From assembly GCA_947631955.1 (NCBI GenBank), contig CANRNJ010000006.1, positions 1 through 64,000 on the forward strand: a stretch of DNA of 64,000 bases, given 5' to 3'. This DNA is from an uncultured Lachnospiraceae bacterium (GTDB lineage Bacteria > Bacillota > Clostridia > Lachnospirales > Lachnospiraceae). Made by a program: the position numbers and the translations under genes. The first letter of the stretch is position 1. Every line of letters starts with the position of its first letter. Shown in pieces: positions 51,521 through 60,949 of the stretch. Under the pieces are notes generated by a model that ran no database searches, was not told the DNA's origin, and saw only the letters and a program-made list of their open reading frames with translations.

Positions 51521-52342
51521 TTATGACAGGATCATGCGGTCGTTGGCAAACTCTCCGCCGCTTACTTCCTCAAACTTAGCCATCAGATCGGACACATGAA
51601 GATTCTTTTTCTCCTCGCCCTGAACGTCGTAGATGATCTTGCCTTCGTGCATCATGATCAGCCTGTTGCCGTGCGTGATGGCGTCCTTCATATTGTGGGT
51701 GACCATCATAGCCGTCAGGTTATTCTCATTAATGATCTCGTCGGACAATTCGAGCACTTTCGCCGCAGTCTTCGGGTCCAGCGCCGCCGTATGTTCATCC
51801 AGAAGAAGCAGGTTCGGTTTCTGCAAAGACGCCATGAGCAGCGTTACCGCCTGTCTTTGTCCGCCGGAAAGGAGTCCCACCTTGGATGTCAGCCGGTCCT
51901 CCAAACCAAGATTCAGCATTTTTAAATGTTCCCGGTACTGCTCTTTCTCCGTCTTGGTAACGCCCCATCTGAGCGTGCGTCTTTTGCCGCGTCTTGCCGC
52001 CAGCGCCATATTTTCTTCGATGGACATGGTCGCGGCCGTTCCGGTCATAGGATCTTGAAAAACACGTCCAAGGAATTTCGCCCGCTTGTGCTCCGGCAGA
52101 GCCGTCACATCCACCCCGCCGATGATGATCGAACCCTGATCTACCGGCCACACACCGGCAATGGCATTGAGCATAGTGGACTTTCCGGCGCCGTTTCCGC
52201 CGATGATCGTCACAAAATCGCCGTCGTTAAGTTTTAAATCGAGTCCGTCGAGCGCGATCTTTTCATTGATCGTACCCGGATTAAATGTCTTATGGATATT
52301 CTTTAATTCCAACGCACAGGTCTTCGTACCGCCGTTCATCAT
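51521..52342 (-). CDS. ABC transporter ATP-binding protein (TrpXYZ-like amino acid/aromatic importer)
   Basis: 273 aa. Walker A GGNGAGKSTMLNAIAG, signature LLSGGQRQAVTLLMA, Walker B NLLLLDEHTAALDP, plus VTHNMKDAITHGNRL. The DEHTAALDP form is usual in this small family of importers with a BMP-like permease. Overlaps the permease stop by 4 bp. Energises uptake of the ligand bound by the lipoprotein at 53344. Confidence 0.88.
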   Translation of the reverse strand: MMNGGTKTCALELKNIHKTFNPGTINEKIALDGLDLKLNDGDFVTIIGGNGAGKSTMLNAIAGVWPVDQGSIIIGGVDVTALPEHKRAKFLGRVFQDPMTGTAATMSIEENMALAARRGKRRTLRWGVTKTEKEQYREHLKMLNLGLEDRLTSKVGLLSGGQRQAVTLLMASLQKPNLLLLDEHTAALDPKTAAKVLELSDEIINENNLTAMMVTHNMKDAITHGNRLIMMHEGKIIYDVQGEEKKNLHVSDLMAKFEEVSGGEFANDRMILS

Positions 52343-53280
52343 TCAGCCACCCCTTTCTTACCGAACTTTCCCTTCAGATGGGGGATGGACAAAAAGACTG
52401 CCACGACGATCGCGGAAAACAGTTTCAGATAATCCGAAGGCATCTTCAGCCACAATACAAAAGCGATCACCGCATAGTAAATGACCGCACCGATAATGAC
52501 GGAAACCATGGTGAACGCAAAAGCCATCTTCCGGCCTGCGCAGAATTTACCAAACAGCACCTCTCCGATAATGACAGCCGCCAGTCCGATAACGATCGCT
52601 CCGCGTCCCATATTGACGTCGGAAGATCCCTGATACTGTGCATACAGACCGCCGCACAGCCCGACCAGACCGTTGGAGATCATAAGCGCCAGAACCGTAT
52701 GGAAATCGGTATTGATGCCCTGCGCTTTCGCCATACGCATATTGCATCCCGTTGCGCGGATCGCCTGCCCCTGCTCCGTTCCAAAGTAACAGTACAGGAT
52801 CGCCACCAAGATCAGGCACCCTAAGACAACGCCGCCGTAAAATTTGAATTTCATCAGGGCGTCACCCGATATGTATCTGGACGATACCACCAGTCTGTAC
52901 TGATCGACGTTGATCGGCTGATTGGATTTTCCCATAATGCCCAGATTGACGGAATATAGAGATATCTGCGTCAGAATACTGGCAAGGATCCCCGGTATTC
53001 CGAGCACCGTGTGCAGAAGCCCTGTCACCATGCCCGCCAGCATACCCACGGCAAAAGCAATAATAAGAGCCGCCCACGGTTCCATTCCCGCGCCGCGAAT
53101 AAGCATAACGGCTACCGCGCCGCCCGTTGCAAGCGTGCCGTCCACCGTGAGATCCGGAAAATCAAGCAGCCTGAACGTGATATACACGCCTAGGGCCATG
53201 ATACCCCAGATAAGTCCCTGCGCGCATGCACCCGGCATAGCCCGAAGCAGCGACAGCGGATTGAGTGCTAATAAGATCAT
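52339..53280 (-). CDS. ABC transporter permease (TrpXYZ-like)
   Basis: 313 aa with about nine membrane helices. Conserved stretches: GLIWGIMALGVYITFRLLDF, DLTVDGTLATGGAVAV and ATGCNMRMAKAQGINTDF. These belong to the permease family found with ABC_sub_bind lipoproteins (putative tryptophan/tyrosine uptake). SD GGAGG. Middle gene of the importer operon. Confidence 0.88.
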   Translation of the reverse strand: MILLALNPLSLLRAMPGACAQGLIWGIMALGVYITFRLLDFPDLTVDGTLATGGAVAVMLIRGAGMEPWAALIIAFAVGMLAGMVTGLLHTVLGIPGILASILTQISLYSVNLGIMGKSNQPINVDQYRLVVSSRYISGDALMKFKFYGGVVLGCLILVAILYCYFGTEQGQAIRATGCNMRMAKAQGINTDFHTVLALMISNGLVGLCGGLYAQYQGSSDVNMGRGAIVIGLAAVIIGEVLFGKFCAGRKMAFAFTMVSVIIGAVIYYAVIAFVLWLKMPSDYLKLFSAIVVAVFLSIPHLKGKFGKKGVAE

Positions 53281-53343
53281 TTCGTAACCTCCGTCATATA
53301 AAAACCGGGGATGGCAGCATATGTCATCCCCTGTATTTTCAAA

Positions 53344-54432
53344 TTATTCTGCAGCGATCGCTACATAATCATCGGGAACTGTGATCGCAAGCTGCTCACA
53401 GATATCCGCATTGTACTCTTTTGTTACCTGAGGCGCATATTTGATCTCCATCGTGGATACGTCGGCGCCGTTTACAAGGATATCGTATGCCATCTCGCCT
53501 GCCGTATAGCCGATATCATAGTAGCTGATGGACAGCGTCGCAACGCCGCAGCCCGCGCAGATGCCTTCCTCACCGGCAACGATCGGAACGCCTGCCGGAA
53601 GAGCGATGTTGTTGATCAGCTCCGTGGAAGATGCCATGGTATTATCCGTCGGGATATAGAGAACGTCGCAGGATTCACAAGCACTTGTCACAACGGACTG
53701 GATCTCGTTGGAATCGGCTGCCGTAAACTCTTCGTAAGCAATGCCGTCCTCCTCCAAAGAGGCCTTGAACACATCCGCCTGATATTTGGAGTTTGCTTCC
53801 GCGGAACAATACAGGATACCCACCTTCTGTACATCCGGGAAAAGTTCTGCCAGCATGTTCTCCTGCTCGTCAAGGGGAGCAAGATCGGATGTGCCGGAGA
53901 TGTTGGTCCCGGTTGCGCCTGTCCAGTCGGCAATATCAAGAGCCGTGGCATAATCCGTTATGGATGTGCCGAGAATCGGGATCGTGTTCGTCGCCGCAGC
54001 AGCCGCCTGCAAAGGCGCTGTCGCGTTTGCCAAGATCAGGTCCGCTCCGTCCGTTACGAACTGTGTGACGATCGTGGAGCAGTTTGTCTGTTCGCCCTGT
54101 GCGTTCTGAAGATCAAAAGTTACATTCTCACCCAGTTTTTCCGTGAGCGCTTCCTGAAAACCTCTTGTCGCTTCGTCCAGTGCCGGATGCTCGACAAGCT
54201 GACAGATACCGATATGGTAGACTTTGCCGTCCGCTGAAGCGTCTGCGCTGTCGTCCGCCGCTCCGCTCTCCCCGGTGTCCGCGGCATCCGCTCCGGACTC
54301 ATCCTGAGTTTCTGTTGAAGCATCCGCAGAAGCGGCCGCATCGTTACCGGCGCTCCCGGCCGAGCCGCAGCCCGCAGCCATAGCGGCAGTCATGATTGTC
54401 GCCGTCAATAAAGCTATTACTTTCTTTTTCAT
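53344..54432 (-). CDS. ABC transporter substrate-binding lipoprotein (ABC_sub_bind family)
   Basis: 362 aa. Signal peptide with lipobox A-A-G-C (MAAGCGSAGS), then an Ala/Asp/Ser-rich linker to about residue 70. The binding domain starts VYHIGICQLVEHPALDEATR and includes QGEQTNCSTIVTQFV and YIPTDNTMASS, which are typical of the TrpX/ABC_sub_bind group. Captures an aromatic amino acid or similar ligand at the membrane surface. SD GAGGAGG. No T-box was found in its short leader. Confidence 0.88.
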   Translation of the reverse strand: MKKKVIALLTATIMTAAMAAGCGSAGSAGNDAAASADASTETQDESGADAADTGESGAADDSADASADGKVYHIGICQLVEHPALDEATRGFQEALTEKLGENVTFDLQNAQGEQTNCSTIVTQFVTDGADLILANATAPLQAAAAATNTIPILGTSITDYATALDIADWTGATGTNISGTSDLAPLDEQENMLAELFPDVQKVGILYCSAEANSKYQADVFKASLEEDGIAYEEFTAADSNEIQSVVTSACESCDVLYIPTDNTMASSTELINNIALPAGVPIVAGEEGICAGCGVATLSISYYDIGYTAGEMAYDILVNGADVSTMEIKYAPQVTKEYNADICEQLAITVPDDYVAIAAE

Positions 54433-54501
54433 AATATTCCTCCTCTTTATCCTGAATGAGTCATGTGCTTTAACGTATTAAAGCGCAGTATTTCCTATGC
54501 A

Positions 54502-54530
54502 AATATACACGAAAAAACATCATTCGTCAA
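54502..54530 (-). promoter_or_regulatory. Promoter of the ABC importer operon
   Basis: Minus strand TTGACG (54530-54525), 17-bp spacer, TATATT (54507-54502), about 70 bp upstream of the lipoprotein ATG. It begins directly beside the 24-bp repeat array. Confidence 0.8.
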
Positions 54531-54538
54531 CCTGCCGG

Positions 54539-54610
54539 TAAAATATTCCGGGATATCGCGGGTAAAATATTCCGCATGTCAGCCGATAAAATACTCCGAG
54601 ATATCGATGC
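54539..54610. repeat. Three 24-bp tandem repeats at the 3' end of the GGDEF gene
   Basis: TAAAATATTCCG (or TAAAATACTCCG) starts at 54539, 54563 and 54587, an exact 24-bp period. The unit at 54587 encodes the C-terminal DISEYFIG of the GGDEF protein; the two others lie past its stop (54579-54581) and still encode similar peptides (EYFTR, DIPEYFTG). Eight codons per unit. Confidence 0.8.
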
Positions 54611-56780
54611 AGTTGATCAGGGCAAGCCTGTTCTCCTCTTTACATTCCAGCCAGCTGGCGCTGCACCGGTTCCATGAACGAAGGGAGTAATTGAACATCT
54701 CCTCCGTGCACCTACAGTGCGGATCATCCTTTTTCAGGCTCTTTAAGATGCATTTTTCACAAGGCTTATCCCGATTCTGCAGCGCCTTGTAGCAGATATT
54801 TCCAATCTTTACCTCAGGCGTAGCCGCAAGCACCTTCTTATTGATAAAACTCAGTTCATAGGTGTCCGCGTTCACGATGTACACATAACTGTCCAGATTA
54901 TCGAACAGCGCGATCTGTGTAACGAAATCCTGAAGCCGGTCCATAAGGCCGATCTGCAGGATATGCGCTTCCAGTACGCGCATCAGCGAGCGCAGTTCTT
55001 CCATTTCGGTATCCTTGAATTCCAACTGCACATCCTCGTGATGCTCCAGAATGATCGTTCCTTGGAACCGTCCCTGCGACGTGATCGGATAATAGAGCAT
55101 ACTCTTGATCCCCTCCGACCGGAAATAATCGCGCATCTCCGAAACGGACAGATCATAGTCGTGGATAATGCTCATGCCTTTATAGGTTTCATAGAGTATC
55201 TCGCCGACTACCTTCTTCAACTCATAATGTTCTTTTGTTTCCTTTCCCGTTTCATAACCGGCCGCCGTAAACTGTACCGTCTGCGAAACAGGAAGAGAAT
55301 CATTGCCGCATATGTACCCTCTGTGGAATCCGAATTTCCCTGTGATCAGCTCGATCGCCGACTTCAGCGCGGACTCCATGACCTTGTCTTCAAACAGCAC
55401 CTGCATGACCAGATCCTCGATGCTGCGGTTCATCGCCATACCCTGCTGCGGATTATATTCTTCCTTTTTCCTCGTGGCATGGTATACCATGGTCGTGGCC
55501 GCGTCATAGATCCGGTATCCGCACTTGCCGTTGGCCTTCGCCGTGTATACGGCCTTATCCGCCTTCTTGAAAAGTTCCGCATATTCGGTGCCATGGTAGG
55601 GATAGATAGCCACTCCGACGCTGCAGGTCACTTGGATCTTTCTGTCCGCATAGTCAAACGAATAATTCACGTTGCGCACGATCTTATTCGCAAGGATGTC
55701 CGCGTTGGAGATTGCGTTCAGGTTTTTCATAAAGACGACAAATTCATCGCCGCCGATACGCCCGACGATATCCCCGCCTTTGAAGATCTCATTCAAAGCG
55801 GCGGCCGTATCCATGAGCACCTGATCGCCCTGCGCATGTCCCATCAGATCATTCACTTCTTTAAAATTGTCCAGATCGATGATGATAAGCGCGTTGATCG
55901 CATCCTTCGGGCTTTCCCGGATAACGTTCTCGATCAGCTGCTGGGTCGCGCCTTTATTGTACAGGCCGGTCAGCGCGTCTTTCTCCGCACGCAGAAGCAG
56001 ATCCAGTTCCTTAAGCTTTCTCTCATGGATATTGATCATACGCCCGACGATCCTCGTCACATAGCCTTCCGGTCCGAGCAGCGAGGTGAGATTCAACTGA
56101 TACCATGTATAATCCGGATCAAAACGTCTGGTCCTGAACTCTATCGTTTCATGCTTGGGAGAGGTCATAAGCCCCCTGAAGATCGATTTGTAATAAGCGA
56201 TATCATCCTCGTATATCAGCGACCCGTCGAACTCTTCCATATATTTCTGCCGGATCATCTCTCCGGACAGATCGTAATCCTTGCTGGATTTGATGATCAT
56301 GACATCCGTCTTGACGTTATAATCCAGTATCTTGCCGCCCTCAGCCTCAGACAGGATATTCAGGCGCTCCGCCTGCTGCCGCAGTTCCTCCTCGACGCTT
56401 TTGCGTTCGCTGATATCCTCTACGACCGCTACGATAACGTACTTGTCGTCCTCTCTGGAATACAGATTCCCGCGTACATGAAGCCAGCGAAGGCCGCCGC
56501 TTCCCGTCACAGTCCTGAATTCTATTTCGACCGCGCCGTCGTCCTTGAGCACATCCTCTATCCCCTGCTGATAGATCGGAAGATCCTCCGGAATGATGTT
56601 CATCTCGATCTTATTCAAGAATTTCATTCCCTGTGCCTTGGAGTATCCAAGCATACGGAACATGCCCTCATTGACATAGAAGGGAGCCATTACGCCTTTT
56701 TTATACTCCATAAAGCAGATCCCTACGATCATGTTGTCAATCATCGATTCAAAATTGTCCTGAAAAAAACTCCTAGCCAT
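54579..56780 (-). CDS. PAS-PAS-GGDEF-GAF diguanylate cyclase with C-terminal Cys-rich sensor
   Basis: 733 aa, soluble. Two PAS domains (about 10-125 and 150-260), then an intact GGDEF active site in VGRIGGDEFVVFMKN preceded by ALIIIDLDNFKEVNDLMGH. A GAF-like region follows (about 480-620), and a last PAS-like part contains CYKALQNRDKPCEKCILKSL plus CRC, a likely metal or redox site. Should synthesise c-di-GMP in response to internal signals. SD GGAGAA. Last gene of the long minus-strand series from asd. Confidence 0.9.
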   Translation of the reverse strand: MARSFFQDNFESMIDNMIVGICFMEYKKGVMAPFYVNEGMFRMLGYSKAQGMKFLNKIEMNIIPEDLPIYQQGIEDVLKDDGAVEIEFRTVTGSGGLRWLHVRGNLYSREDDKYVIVAVVEDISERKSVEEELRQQAERLNILSEAEGGKILDYNVKTDVMIIKSSKDYDLSGEMIRQKYMEEFDGSLIYEDDIAYYKSIFRGLMTSPKHETIEFRTRRFDPDYTWYQLNLTSLLGPEGYVTRIVGRMINIHERKLKELDLLLRAEKDALTGLYNKGATQQLIENVIRESPKDAINALIIIDLDNFKEVNDLMGHAQGDQVLMDTAAALNEIFKGGDIVGRIGGDEFVVFMKNLNAISNADILANKIVRNVNYSFDYADRKIQVTCSVGVAIYPYHGTEYAELFKKADKAVYTAKANGKCGYRIYDAATTMVYHATRKKEEYNPQQGMAMNRSIEDLVMQVLFEDKVMESALKSAIELITGKFGFHRGYICGNDSLPVSQTVQFTAAGYETGKETKEHYELKKVVGEILYETYKGMSIIHDYDLSVSEMRDYFRSEGIKSMLYYPITSQGRFQGTIILEHHEDVQLEFKDTEMEELRSLMRVLEAHILQIGLMDRLQDFVTQIALFDNLDSYVYIVNADTYELSFINKKVLAATPEVKIGNICYKALQNRDKPCEKCILKSLKKDDPHCRCTEEMFNYSLRSWNRCSASWLECKEENRLALINCIDISEYFIG

Positions 56781-56806
56781 CGCTTATTCTCCAACCGCAT
56801 TTTATA

Positions 56807-57481
56807 TTAATACTTATCCGCAATCTCACCGCGCCGTTTATATATGCTGTGCGCCGGTACAAAACCTCTCACCATGGAAACCGGATATACATTCGCCTGT
56901 TTTCCGATAACCGTCCCCGGATTCAGCACCGAGTTGCATCCCACCTCGACCTGATCGCCCAACATGGCGCCGAATTTTTTCAACCCGGTCTCCAGCTGTT
57001 CTTCCCCTGCTCTCACCACCACCAGAGTCTTGTCGCTCTTGACGTTCGACGTGATGGAACCGGCCCCCATATGCGCCTTAAATCCAAGGATACTGTCGCC
57101 CACATAGTTGTAATGCGGCACTTGGACTTTATTGAAAAGGATCACGTTCTTTAGTTCTGTGGAATTTCCCACGACCGCGCCCTTCCCCACAATGGCATTG
57201 CCCCGGATAAAGGCACAGTGCCTGATCTCCGCATCGGAGTCGATGATCGCCGGACCGTTGATACAGGCCGACGGACAGACTGACGCGGACTTTGCGATCC
57301 AGACGTTTTCGCCTTTTTTCTCATAGATATCCTGCGGCAGCGAATTTCCCAGAGCGATGATAAAATCACCGATCTTTGGGAGCACCTCCCACGGATATAC
57401 CGCGTCCGCAAAGATCTCTTCTGCGATCGTTTCCTCCAGTGTATAGAGGGCGTCGATCTGTGTATCCTTTAAACATGCCAT
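56807..57481 (-). CDS. Left-handed beta-helix (hexapeptide repeat) acyltransferase-like protein
   Basis: 224 aa. Hexapeptide repeats run from about residue 60 (VWIAKSASVCPSACINGPA) through VVGNSTELKNVILFNKVQV to VEVGCNSVLNPGTVIG, resembling the C-terminal domain of GlmU and nucleoside-diphosphate-sugar pyrophosphorylases. No nucleotidyltransferase domain. Likely transfers an acyl group to a sugar nucleotide or is a regulatory relative. SD weak (GGGAAAAG). Lies 48 bp after topB. Confidence 0.8.
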   Translation of the reverse strand: MACLKDTQIDALYTLEETIAEEIFADAVYPWEVLPKIGDFIIALGNSLPQDIYEKKGENVWIAKSASVCPSACINGPAIIDSDAEIRHCAFIRGNAIVGKGAVVGNSTELKNVILFNKVQVPHYNYVGDSILGFKAHMGAGSITSNVKSDKTLVVVRAGEEQLETGLKKFGAMLGDQVEVGCNSVLNPGTVIGKQANVYPVSMVRGFVPAHSIYKRRGEIADKY

Positions 57482-57529
57482 TTTCTTTTCCCGCTTTCTT
57501 ATTTCTCTTCTCTGTGCTCATTCATTATC

Positions 57530-59545
57530 TTATTGCTTCTGATAGAATTGTGCCACATATCGGAACCGGTTGTAAAGAGCGGATTGATTATTCATCTGCT
57601 TCACCGTATTGGTCCTTCTTGTCACAAAATCATCCAGCTTCACCATATATTCATCTTCCGAGATCTCTCCGTCGGCCACAAGAGTGAGGCCTTTCTCCCA
57701 GCTGGCCGTAAGCCTTGGATCCAGCAGCGGCCTTATGGCTCCGGCCACGACCTCGTAAACCATTTCTCCAAGCAGCGTCGGCGTGATGATCTGCGTCTTT
57801 TTGTTCAGCGCCAGATATTTGATGTTGACCAGTTTTTTGAGGATCTCCGCTCTTGTAGCGGAGGTGCCGATCCCGCTTCCTTTGATCTGGGCGCGCAGTT
57901 CCTCGTCCTCTATGAACTGTCCCGCGTTCTCCATCGTTAAGATCATGGTGCCGGAATTGTAGCGTTTCGGCGGCGACGTTTCGCCCTCTTTCCTCTCCAG
58001 GCCGTTCAAGCCGAGTTCTTTTCCCTTTTTCAGAAGATTCAGCGCCTGCATGAAAGATTCGTCGCAGGCCGTTTCCTGATCTTCCGCCTTCTCCTCGTTC
58101 TCTCCGGCTTCCTGCTTTTTTCTGGCGAAAGAGAACCGGGCCGCGGCCAGATATCCTTCCTGTTCGAGCACCTTGAATCCCGTCGAAAAAAGTTCCCCTT
58201 TGATCGTGATCCCCAGCTGTACTTTCCGGTAGACCGCCGCCGGATAAAAAATGCTCAAAAATCTTCTTACGATGATCTCATAAACTTTCGCCGAAGCCGG
58301 ATGAAGGCTGTTCAGAGCGCCCAGCCCCTGTCCGGTGGGTATGATCGCGTAATGATCGGTGATCTGTTTGTCATTGACATATCTTGTCTTGGCAATCGAC
58401 TTATAGCTTCCGCTCTCCAATACCTGCGCGGCGTAAGGCGCTGCGATATCATAGTTTTTAAGACCGTTTATGTTTTTGCCGATCTCCTTTGCCACAGCCG
58501 TGGACAGCACTCTGGCGTCCGTCCGGGGGTATGTCGTCAGTTTCTTTTCATAGAGTTCCTGCGCGATCTTAAGCGTTTCGTCCGGACTGATCTTAAAAAA
58601 CTTGGAGCAGTCGTTCTGCAGTTCCGCCAGATTATACAGAAGCGGCGGATTCTTCGTTTCTTTCTTTTTCTCGATCCTGTCTACGACCGGCGCAGCCTGC
58701 GGCTCTTCCTGAAGATAACCGATAAAAGCGTCCGCATCCTTTTTTTCCAGAAAACCGTTGTCCTTATACAAAAACGGCGACTGATAATAACGCGAGCCTT
58801 CCGCCGCCTTCCACTCGCACAGACATTCCCGTCCGTCTATATCGACCCTTGCAAGCACACGGTAAAAAGGGATCTTTACAAAATTTCTTATTTCTCTTTC
58901 CCGGTTGACGACCATGCCCAGTACACAGGTCATCACCCGTCCGACGGAAACCACCGCCTTATCCGTTTTCAGATAAGACTTGATGGGGCTGCCGTACTTT
59001 AACGTCAGCACCCGCGAAAAATTGATCCCCATCAGATAGTCTTCCTTCGCGCGCAGATATGCGGCGCTCGACAGATTATCGTAAGCCGACAGATCCTTGG
59101 CCTCCCTGATGCCCCGCAGTATCTCCTCCTCTGTCTGGGAATCGATCCACACGCGCTTTCTGGTCTTGCCATGCACGTTGGCCTGCTGCTCCACCAGACG
59201 ATATATGTACTCGCCTTCCCGGCCCGAATCGGTACAGACATAGATGGTTTCCACGTCTTCCCTGTTCAGCAGGCCGCTGACGATCTGAAACTGCTTCTTC
59301 ACGCTCTCGATGACTTCATATTTGAACTGTTCGGGAATAAACGGGATCGTATCAAGCGACCACCGCCTGTATTTTTCATCGTAAGCTTCCGGATAACTCA
59401 TAGTCACGAGATGTCCGACGCACCATGTCACCACGGCCTCGCCGGATTCCATATATCCGTCTTTGTTTTTCATATCGTATTTTAATGCCTTGGCAAATTC
59501 CTTGGCAACACTGGGTTTTTCCGCTATATAAATACTCTTTCCCAT
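57530..59545 (-). CDS. topB: DNA topoisomerase III
   Basis: 671 aa, type IA topoisomerase. TOPRIM domain starts YIAEKPSVAKEFAKAL and includes TDSGREGEYIYR. Catalytic Tyr in LTTYPRTDARVLS. Later GIGTSATRAEILKKL and the C-terminal region without zinc fingers fit TopB rather than TopA. Decatenates and relaxes negative supercoils. SD GAGGAA. Follows the AAA ATPase gene by 25 bp. Confidence 0.95.
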   Translation of the reverse strand: MGKSIYIAEKPSVAKEFAKALKYDMKNKDGYMESGEAVVTWCVGHLVTMSYPEAYDEKYRRWSLDTIPFIPEQFKYEVIESVKKQFQIVSGLLNREDVETIYVCTDSGREGEYIYRLVEQQANVHGKTRKRVWIDSQTEEEILRGIREAKDLSAYDNLSSAAYLRAKEDYLMGINFSRVLTLKYGSPIKSYLKTDKAVVSVGRVMTCVLGMVVNREREIRNFVKIPFYRVLARVDIDGRECLCEWKAAEGSRYYQSPFLYKDNGFLEKKDADAFIGYLQEEPQAAPVVDRIEKKKETKNPPLLYNLAELQNDCSKFFKISPDETLKIAQELYEKKLTTYPRTDARVLSTAVAKEIGKNINGLKNYDIAAPYAAQVLESGSYKSIAKTRYVNDKQITDHYAIIPTGQGLGALNSLHPASAKVYEIIVRRFLSIFYPAAVYRKVQLGITIKGELFSTGFKVLEQEGYLAAARFSFARKKQEAGENEEKAEDQETACDESFMQALNLLKKGKELGLNGLERKEGETSPPKRYNSGTMILTMENAGQFIEDEELRAQIKGSGIGTSATRAEILKKLVNIKYLALNKKTQIITPTLLGEMVYEVVAGAIRPLLDPRLTASWEKGLTLVADGEISEDEYMVKLDDFVTRRTNTVKQMNNQSALYNRFRYVAQFYQKQ

Positions 59546-59570
59546 AGATTCCTCATTGCCCGCAGCCGCG

Positions 59571-60932
59571 CTATAGATCCGAGATCTGTATCAGCTTCAG
59601 ATTCGGCTTGATCTTTGCCTCCAGAGTCAGCCGTTCGTCAAACCGGTAGGCCGTATACATATAGATATGATCCGCGCTGATCTTGGCTTTTTTTGCGTAC
59701 GCCAGCAGATCTTCATAATCCTCATAGGCCGTCGGCTTCTCCCAGCTGCACAGCCCTATCAGGGCGCGTCCCTCTTCGTCCTGTGCGATGATATCCAGTC
59801 TGCCGTCTTTCCCGATCCACTCGCCGATCGTATCGACCATGATCGGAAGCCTGGCTTTTTTGTTCAGCCGGTTAAGATGCTGTCTGCACACTTTTTTGAA
59901 ATACTCCGACACATATCTTCTGAAATCCGGCGCGATATAACGGTTGTAAAACTCCCCTGACGGCATCATGTTCAGATCGCTCAGGTACGGATACATATAG
60001 GTGTAATAAAAATCCACAAACGGATGGCAGATCCTATAGATCCCCTTCTGTACGTTCTCCCTGCCCACCGTATCGTACGAGAACACTTTTTCCACCAGTT
60101 CCAGTTCGATAAGGTTTTTCAGGTATACGCTGATCTTGGCCCGCGAAAATTCCGTGTGGAGATACAGGTCGTTCAGCTTATGGCTTCCCGCCGCTATCGA
60201 TGCCATGATCGTGTTATACACTCCGGGTTCCCGCAGCTGGTCCGTGAGTATGTGCTCCCCTTCCTCAAACAGGAAACTGCCCGCATCTAGAACATTCCGG
60301 CAGATATTCTGCTGAATCGTCAGCCGGTCGTCGAACCGGTTCCAGAATCCCGGAAAACCGCCCAAGACCGCATAGGCTTCCACACATTCCTCGATCCGGA
60401 AATTCGGGAACCTCTGCACGATATCTTCAAAAGGCATCTCCCGCACTTTGAGGAACCCCGACAATTCATAGGCGGCCTCGCCGATCCGGGTCACCATGCT
60501 GTTCTCTATCCATCCGATCGAGGAACTGCACAGGACCACCATGATCTCGTCCCGGTTCCACTGATTGTTTACAAAAGCCACCAGTTCTTTCATAAACTGC
60601 CCGTCGGCGCGGACGATATTCTGGAATTCATCGATCACAAGCACTTTTTTCCCGCTGCTTCTGCGGGCAATCTTTGCAAAGATATCATGAAAAGACGGAA
60701 ACGGACCGATCTCATAACCGTCCCTCGCAAGCTGGCCGCCCCACTGATACCGCTGCTCTCTTTCAGAGCACGGGCGCGCCAGATAATAATATCCGTTCTT
60801 ACCCTCCAGAAACTCCTTGACAAGGGTCGTCTTACCGATATATTTCTGTCCGTATACGACTAAGATCTGACTGCCTTCTCTGTCAAAATAATTATTCAGA
60901 TACTTTAATTCAGATGTCCTGCCAAGTAACAT
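59571..60932 (-). CDS. Archaeal-type AAA ATPase with DUF234 nuclease-like C-terminus
   Basis: 453 aa. Walker A VYGQKYIGKTTLVKEF (about 24-39), Walker B KVLVIDEFQNIV, sensor VVLCSSSIGWIEN. A winged-helix section (LNDLYLHTEFSRAKISVYLK) and a C-terminal DUF234 part (VDTIGEWIGKDGRLDIIAQD, then ALIGLCSWEK) with the D-x(n)-E-x-K-like pattern of restriction-endonuclease folds. Common in Firmicutes and archaea; role unknown, perhaps mobile or defence-linked. Start ATG 60932 behind GAGGAAG. Confidence 0.85.
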   Translation of the reverse strand: MLLGRTSELKYLNNYFDREGSQILVVYGQKYIGKTTLVKEFLEGKNGYYYLARPCSEREQRYQWGGQLARDGYEIGPFPSFHDIFAKIARRSSGKKVLVIDEFQNIVRADGQFMKELVAFVNNQWNRDEIMVVLCSSSIGWIENSMVTRIGEAAYELSGFLKVREMPFEDIVQRFPNFRIEECVEAYAVLGGFPGFWNRFDDRLTIQQNICRNVLDAGSFLFEEGEHILTDQLREPGVYNTIMASIAAGSHKLNDLYLHTEFSRAKISVYLKNLIELELVEKVFSYDTVGRENVQKGIYRICHPFVDFYYTYMYPYLSDLNMMPSGEFYNRYIAPDFRRYVSEYFKKVCRQHLNRLNKKARLPIMVDTIGEWIGKDGRLDIIAQDEEGRALIGLCSWEKPTAYEDYEDLLAYAKKAKISADHIYMYTAYRFDERLTLEAKIKPNLKLIQISDL

Positions 60933-60949
60933 AAACTTCCTCACAAACA

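Noticed and set aside
54433..54578. T-box leader for the TrpX-like importer
   Set aside because: The leader is short and lacks the T-box consensus and a specifier stem; only a promoter and 24-bp repeats were found.
54963..56810. 615-codon open frame on the plus strand
   Set aside because: Antisense shadow of the PAS-GGDEF gene; composition and lack of start signals argue against coding.
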